Assembly: GCA_034509925.1 (NCBI GenBank)
Contig: CM067536.1
Span: forward strand, 832,001-896,000
From: Hirudinaria manillensis
Taxonomy: Eukaryota; Annelida; Clitellata; Hirudinida; Hirudinidae
Direction of reading: 5' to 3'
DNA length: 64,000 bases
The position numbers and the translations under genes are program-made. Numbering within the stretch: the first letter of the stretch is position 1; every line of letters begins with the position of its first letter. Shown piece after piece: positions 60,501 through 64,000 of the stretch. The notes beneath the pieces are model-generated. The model was given only the letters and a program-made list of their open reading frames with translations. It made no database searches and had not been told where the DNA came from.

Positions 60501-63500
60501 AATTATGGTAATAATAATAAAAAATAATAATAGTTTGGCAGCTGTATTCCCGATGTGATTTAAATCATCAAATTATCCAGTCATCCATCCATCCTTTTGT
60601 TCATCTGCCCATCAATCCATCTATGAATTCATGCATTCATTCATTCATCTGCCCATCTTTCCATCCACTCTCTCTCTGTCCGTCGTTCTACTCACTTTCC
60701 AGAGTAGTTGGCCCAGTCCTCAGAGATGTACAGCAGATGCATGAGAGTTTGGATGGCTCCGAGCTTGATGAGGTCGTTGACAGGCTTCCACTCCGCCTTC
60801 GGAGGAAGGAACTCCAACAAGACCTCCACGTTTTCTTGTATCATTTCCGGAGAGAACTTGGAAGCCTGCGATTGAATGGGCATAAATTATGTTAATCGCC
60901 GGTAAAAACGAGGGACATACTAATAAAATATCAGAAATACTATTAATAATAGCAATATTAATATATTTATAGAGCTTTGTAAGCATTATTTGATTTGATT
61001 CCACTGGGCCGTCCCAGTGAACGAGTTAAGCCGTGAATGGCTTCGCATCGAACTCGCCTTATTGGCCGGAACTTCCGCGAACTGGACCTCCCCTTCGCTG
61101 CGCATGTTCGACTTCCTAATTTGCTCGCTCTTGATGGCCAGGTGGGCCTCCAGGTAGCGCCTGATGGCGACCGTGACGTGACGGGCTGACTGGCGGTTGG
61201 TGAACAGCTCGTCGTCGGTCAGGTCTGAAAGGGCGTCTGCGACGTTGAGGATCCTGAGGGTGCTCACCTGTACGGAGGACACGGGTCAATGATCATTTAC
61301 GACATGGGGGGCCTATAGATTCTGCATAAATTAGCATGTATTGAGATCCGGCCAATCGCGACGTACCACGTTGAAGAGCATCCTGAGCCCTCCCTTCTGA
61401 TCGAACAAGTCAACCATGACCCTGTACAAGAAGGACAGACCGAAGAACATGGTGGCATGGACCCTTCCTGATTCGTGCTTACACTTGAGCAGCCACAGGG
61501 CAAAGCTGAATATTTAAACGAGATAAACATTAACATTTCAATACATTTACGATATTAATAAGTAAGCTTATTAGTATGTAATATGAATGAGCAGATGTAT
61601 TGTATGGCTCCACCCACCTGACCATGTCGACCAATGTTGATTGAGGCAGCAGGCACACCTGAACATAAACATAGCATAAACAATTCCTTTAATTAATTGG
61701 CAATAATTATTTATTATTCTTTAAATGAATTAATCCAGTCCTTCCTTTAAAAATCTTATCACTCAAACCTTATACAAGCAACCACTTAAGAAAGTAGTAC
61801 ATAAATGAGACTAAAATAATTAACATAATATATGCAATGCTATCAAAAGTTAAACTCCGGTCGAATAAACGGGTCGAATAAATTAGCATAAGAGACGACC
61901 GACCCTCTCCATTGGATCGTCAAAGTAGGCCAGGTAGTACAGGCACATGGAGACCCCGGTCGCGGCGACCGAGGGCCTCTCCACGGCCAGCAGTTTCTGG
62001 ATGCCCCCGGCCGAAATGAACTCCACTGCAAACTTCTTGTGGCACAGGAGTGCTGCCATGTACTGCAATGTGTGAGAATGCGTGTGAGTGTCTTACATAT
62101 CTTAAGCACTTGATGCATCAAAGAAATAGAGACAGAGAGAGAGATAGGTGACTTTAGCATCTAGCTATTGGTTAACTGGTAATAGTTTGTGGGATTAATT
62201 TCAAAATCATGAAAATCAAATTTAACAAATATTGCATCATCATTATTATTATTTGTTATAATCATAATAATATCAAAATAGAAATAATTGGTTAGTTAAA
62301 ATTAATAATTAATTAATTTATTTATTATTATTATTGTCAATATCCCTCAACATTATTATACAGTCACCTTGAGAGCTTCAAATGCCAGTCTGACATCCTT
62401 GTTCTGCTTGAGGTCTATGTAGTAAAAGAGAAGATCCAGGACTGGCAGTTCAAAGACGTGCATCAGAAGCTGCAAAGATAAAAAGGTCATAGAGTATAGA
62501 ACCGGCCTGAGGCAGTCGACCAATCACGAACGAGGTCCTCACCTCCTGGTACTCTCCCATTGGCTGGAGATAGGTCAGTATGAGCCTCTGTCTCATCTCG
62601 ATGGAGAGGGGCCACATGCAGAATTTACAGATGACCAACGGCTCGAGTTCCGCCCAGCAGCTGTTGCTGTTGCCAGTGTCGTCGAAGTGCGAGGTGTTGG
62701 AGACTATAAAGGGAATGAGATCATCATCATCTTCATCATCATTATCATCATCATGTCACACTCTCAACATAATAGTTTTTCTATTAATTCGGGTCGTCCG
62801 AATGAAAGTATCTCCCTTCTCTATGTTTGTATTGCATCACATTTATGTTAATTTATGCTGTTTTCCAGTAAAAACTTCAATCAATCAACCAATCAATCAA
62901 TCAATTAATCAATCGTCATCATCATCATCATGTCATACCTCTTGACTGGATCTTCTTGTCTTCTACAACGACTGCCAGCTGTTGGTCATCGTCGGGCGGG
63001 AAAAACCCGCTCAGGTTGTTGACGGAGGCACCGGTGATGTTGTTGGGACTGGACGTCCTCATGCGCTTCGCGTGTCTCCTCGCGGCGTTCGCGGAGTCGG
63101 AAATTCCCGCGACTTCTTCGTCATCGCTCTTTCCGTTGGCCATCTTCTTCCTCTTGCTCCTCTGCTTGCTGCCGCCGGGGTTGATCGGCACGGACGAGGT
63201 CGGGGTCGACGAGGTCGCAGGGTCGGAGGTCGCGGGCACCCTGGACTTCGGGGTTGCCGAATGTTTGCCCGATGATCTTCCTGGAAGTTCGGGAATCGAG
63301 AACGAGACTTGAGACAGTTGTTATGAAAACTACTTTCATCTTTTCAGATTTAAAAATCTGACCCATGCCAATAAGCAAACATGAGTCAGCATTTAATAAA
63401 TAAATAAACAAATGAGTCAACGTGCAATGAATAACGATAATTGTTTCTTAATTGCTACTTAATTACTAATAAAAACAATAAAAACAATTGCTAACAAAAA

Positions 63501-63688
63501 TTATTAATTAAAAAAAATATCTTTATACGTAAACCGTATCAAGATTGCCCACACTTACTGTGCTCGGTTTCCTTCCCCACGTCCTTGAAGTGCCTCTTGC
63601 CTGCAGAGTTCTTGTTCGCGTAATTCGCCAGATTTTCCTTCTGCGTCTCTTCCTTCAGAGCTTGCAGGCGTCGAAGCATGTGAGGGAC
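50858..63688 (-). CDS. DCAF1: DCAF1 (VprBP), CUL4-DDB1 ubiquitin ligase substrate receptor; N-terminus outside window
   Basis: 34 exons (minus), 5' to 3': 63559-63688, 62939-63280, 62543-62703, 62368-62469, 61904-62062, 61618-61658, 61367-61505, 61058-61267, 60696-60865, 60189-60308, 59783-59885, 59233-59346, 58920-58991, 58261-58342, 57877-58016, 57677-57758, 57264-57370, 56910-57075, 56404-56654, 55889-56068, 55545-55648, 54883-55020, 54628-54691, 54421-54492, 54206-54262, 53972-54054, 53605-53689, 53132-53362, 52661-52754, 52439-52543, 52195-52268, 51770-51856, 51358-51499, 50858-51114. Phases are consistent throughout. Landmarks are an ARM-like region ([20 protein letters not shown]), LALVGLSR-type segment, LisH ([18 protein letters not shown]), Pro/Ser-rich linker, WD40 region ([20 protein letters not shown]) and an Asp/Glu-rich tail ending [10 protein letters not shown]. 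Human DCAF1 has about 190 residues upstream of the first exon seen. The protein recruits substrates to the nuclear CRL4 ligase. Confidence 0.9.
51602..51760. repeat. ATC/ACC microsatellite in DCAF1 intron
   Basis: Mixed CAT, CAC and ACCGG-containing trinucleotide repeats between exons 51770-51856 and 51358-51499. Confidence 0.8.
51866..52165. repeat. Minisatellite of about 110-120 bp, 2.5 copies, in DCAF1 intron
   Basis: Each copy contains GGAGGAGCATGCA, GATTAAGAATGGTC, GTGGCCATTAATTAAATAAT and GATTAGCTAAAAATGG. The third copy is truncated near 52165. Confidence 0.8.
52293..52430. repeat. 20-bp AT minisatellite in DCAF1 intron
   Basis: About seven copies of AATAATAATTATAATATATT with minor variants. 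Confidence 0.85.
52777..52932. repeat. Intronic repeat, copy 1 of 2
   Basis: Shares AACACACAAA, AGCCCTACTAGTGCC, AAACCCCAAAA, TATTGCTTCAAGGTAT and CATCTTAATG, in order, with 53770-53955. May be an unnamed short interspersed element or a local duplication. Confidence 0.7.
53770..53955. repeat. Intronic repeat, copy 2 of 2
   Basis: Diverged copy of 52777-52932 in the same orientation, about 1 kb away in another DCAF1 intron. Confidence 0.7.
55280..55365. repeat. Tandem repeat of about 18 bp in DCAF1 intron
   Basis: Imperfect repeats of ATAATAAGTACTGCTTA type, about five copies. Confidence 0.7.
56138..56352 (+). mobile_element. Short non-autonomous Helitron in DCAF1 intron
   Basis: Begins TCTATATAAATAAAAATG and ends GGGCACCACTAG, inserted between A (56137) and T (56353). 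Its ends match those of the 12362-14254 element over the first 180 bp and the last 40 bp. It has no coding capacity, so it is a deletion derivative of the same family. Confidence 0.85.
56774..56824. repeat. ATT microsatellite in DCAF1 intron
   Basis: About 16 uninterrupted ATT units. Confidence 0.9.
57474..57522. repeat. GAT microsatellite in DCAF1 intron
   Basis: About 15 GAT units on the plus strand. Confidence 0.9.
58058..58106 (+). mobile_element. LINE 3' tail relic in DCAF1 intron
   Basis: CATATGGCACTCTACAAATT followed by AACTATTATTAATATTATT resembles the 3' end of the LINE at 45950-46181. Only the tail is left. Confidence 0.5.
58736..58890. repeat. AT-rich tandem repeat in DCAF1 intron
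   Basis: Three to four copies of a 35-45 bp unit containing TTGTTAATTATATTATTA and TTTACAATATATA. Confidence 0.75.
59400..59530. repeat. GAT-rich microsatellite cluster in DCAF1 intron
   Basis: Repeated blocks of (GAT)n separated by CTGCTAATGGACA, suggesting an expanded compound repeat. Confidence 0.8.
60376..60485. repeat. Tandem duplication with telomere-like hexamers in DCAF1 intron
   Basis: Two adjacent units carry ATTAGGGTTAGGACTAA and AGCAGCCAGATTAAGGA-type blocks. One unit has TTAGGGTTAGGGTTA, about two and a half telomeric TTAGGG hexamers. Confidence 0.6.
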
Positions 63689-64000
63689 CTGATGATGAAG
63701 ATGATGATGATGAAGAAAATGATGATGATGAAGATGAAGAAAAAATAAGCGTGGGGAATTCCAGCATGAAGTTCGTCATGTGACCTTCGTTTGTTGACGA
63801 CATTTTGCGAAACCCATTTCGGTTAAGATGAACGTGACTTTGCCAACGGGGCAGTTTTGCAGTTAATTTCATTAAGTTAATTCTACTTCTACTCTCATGA
63901 ATGTTATCACAACCCTATTAACATAATCCTGTCATCACAATTCTATTATCATTATCCTGTTATCACTAGCATGTTATCACAATCCCATCATCATTATCCT
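63689..64000. other. DCAF1 intron running off the window
   Basis: Contains a GAT/GAA microsatellite (about 63690-63745) and unremarkable sequence. A short ORF starting MSSTNEGHMTNF is judged not to be the DCAF1 start. Confidence 0.5.

Noticed and set aside
63555..63872. ORF beginning MSSTNEGHMTNF as the DCAF1 start
   Set aside because: It runs through a serine microsatellite in a different frame from the real exon (63559-63688), whose frame reads [15 protein letters not shown]1 proteins have about 190 more residues upstream, so the start is outside the window.

Overview
This window is nuclear DNA from an invertebrate animal. The evidence is short GT-AG introns, AT-rich spacers full of microsatellites, Helitron, LTR and LINE elements, and a clear DCAF1 gene. 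I cannot name the phylum from the sequence. All exon models below were built by eye from splice sites, reading frame and comparison between copies in the window.

Positions 140-31234 (+) and 34743-37460 (-) hold 13 paralogous type I membrane-protein genes, labelled SLR1 to SLR13 here (my labels). Twelve share one plan: signal peptide, SUEL/galactose-binding lectin domain, CUB-like domain, small four-cysteine sushi-like domain, linker, one transmembrane helix in an exon of exactly 82 nt, and a cytoplasmic tail ending near a Y[FQ]VLD motif that fits YxxPhi and, in several copies, the ITIM consensus. SLR3 is a reduced form with only the sushi-like domain outside the membrane. The other 12 each carry an upstream module, TTTTGAGACGACCCCT, then TTCATRCG, then a TATA box. 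This looks like a co-regulated, recently duplicated family of lectin-type surface receptors. An immune or recognition role is an inference. The sushi-like exon is nearly identical in six neighbouring genes while other exons differ, and SLR8 joins the 5' half of the SLR6/9 type to the 3' half of the SLR5/7 type.

Two transposons have hit the cluster. A Helitron with a decayed helicase (12362-14254) interrupts exon 3 of SLR6. An LTR element with identical LTRs and a Gag-like SAP-domain ORF (19741-21537) lies between the TATA box and the start codon of SLR9.

Positions 31826-46619 contain three minus-strand genes for small secreted Reeler-domain (defence-protein-like) proteins. The second and third are each paired divergently with a plus-strand gene of an FG-GAP-like family (42162-44567 and 47836-50291), which suggests duplication of a two-gene unit.

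Positions 50858 to the right edge hold the minus-strand DCAF1 (VprBP) gene, the substrate receptor of CUL4-DDB1 ubiquitin ligase. It has 34 visible exons, including ARM-like repeats, LisH, WD40 region and acidic tail. Its N-terminus lies beyond the window. Its introns hold a short Helitron, minisatellites, a LINE tail and microsatellites.
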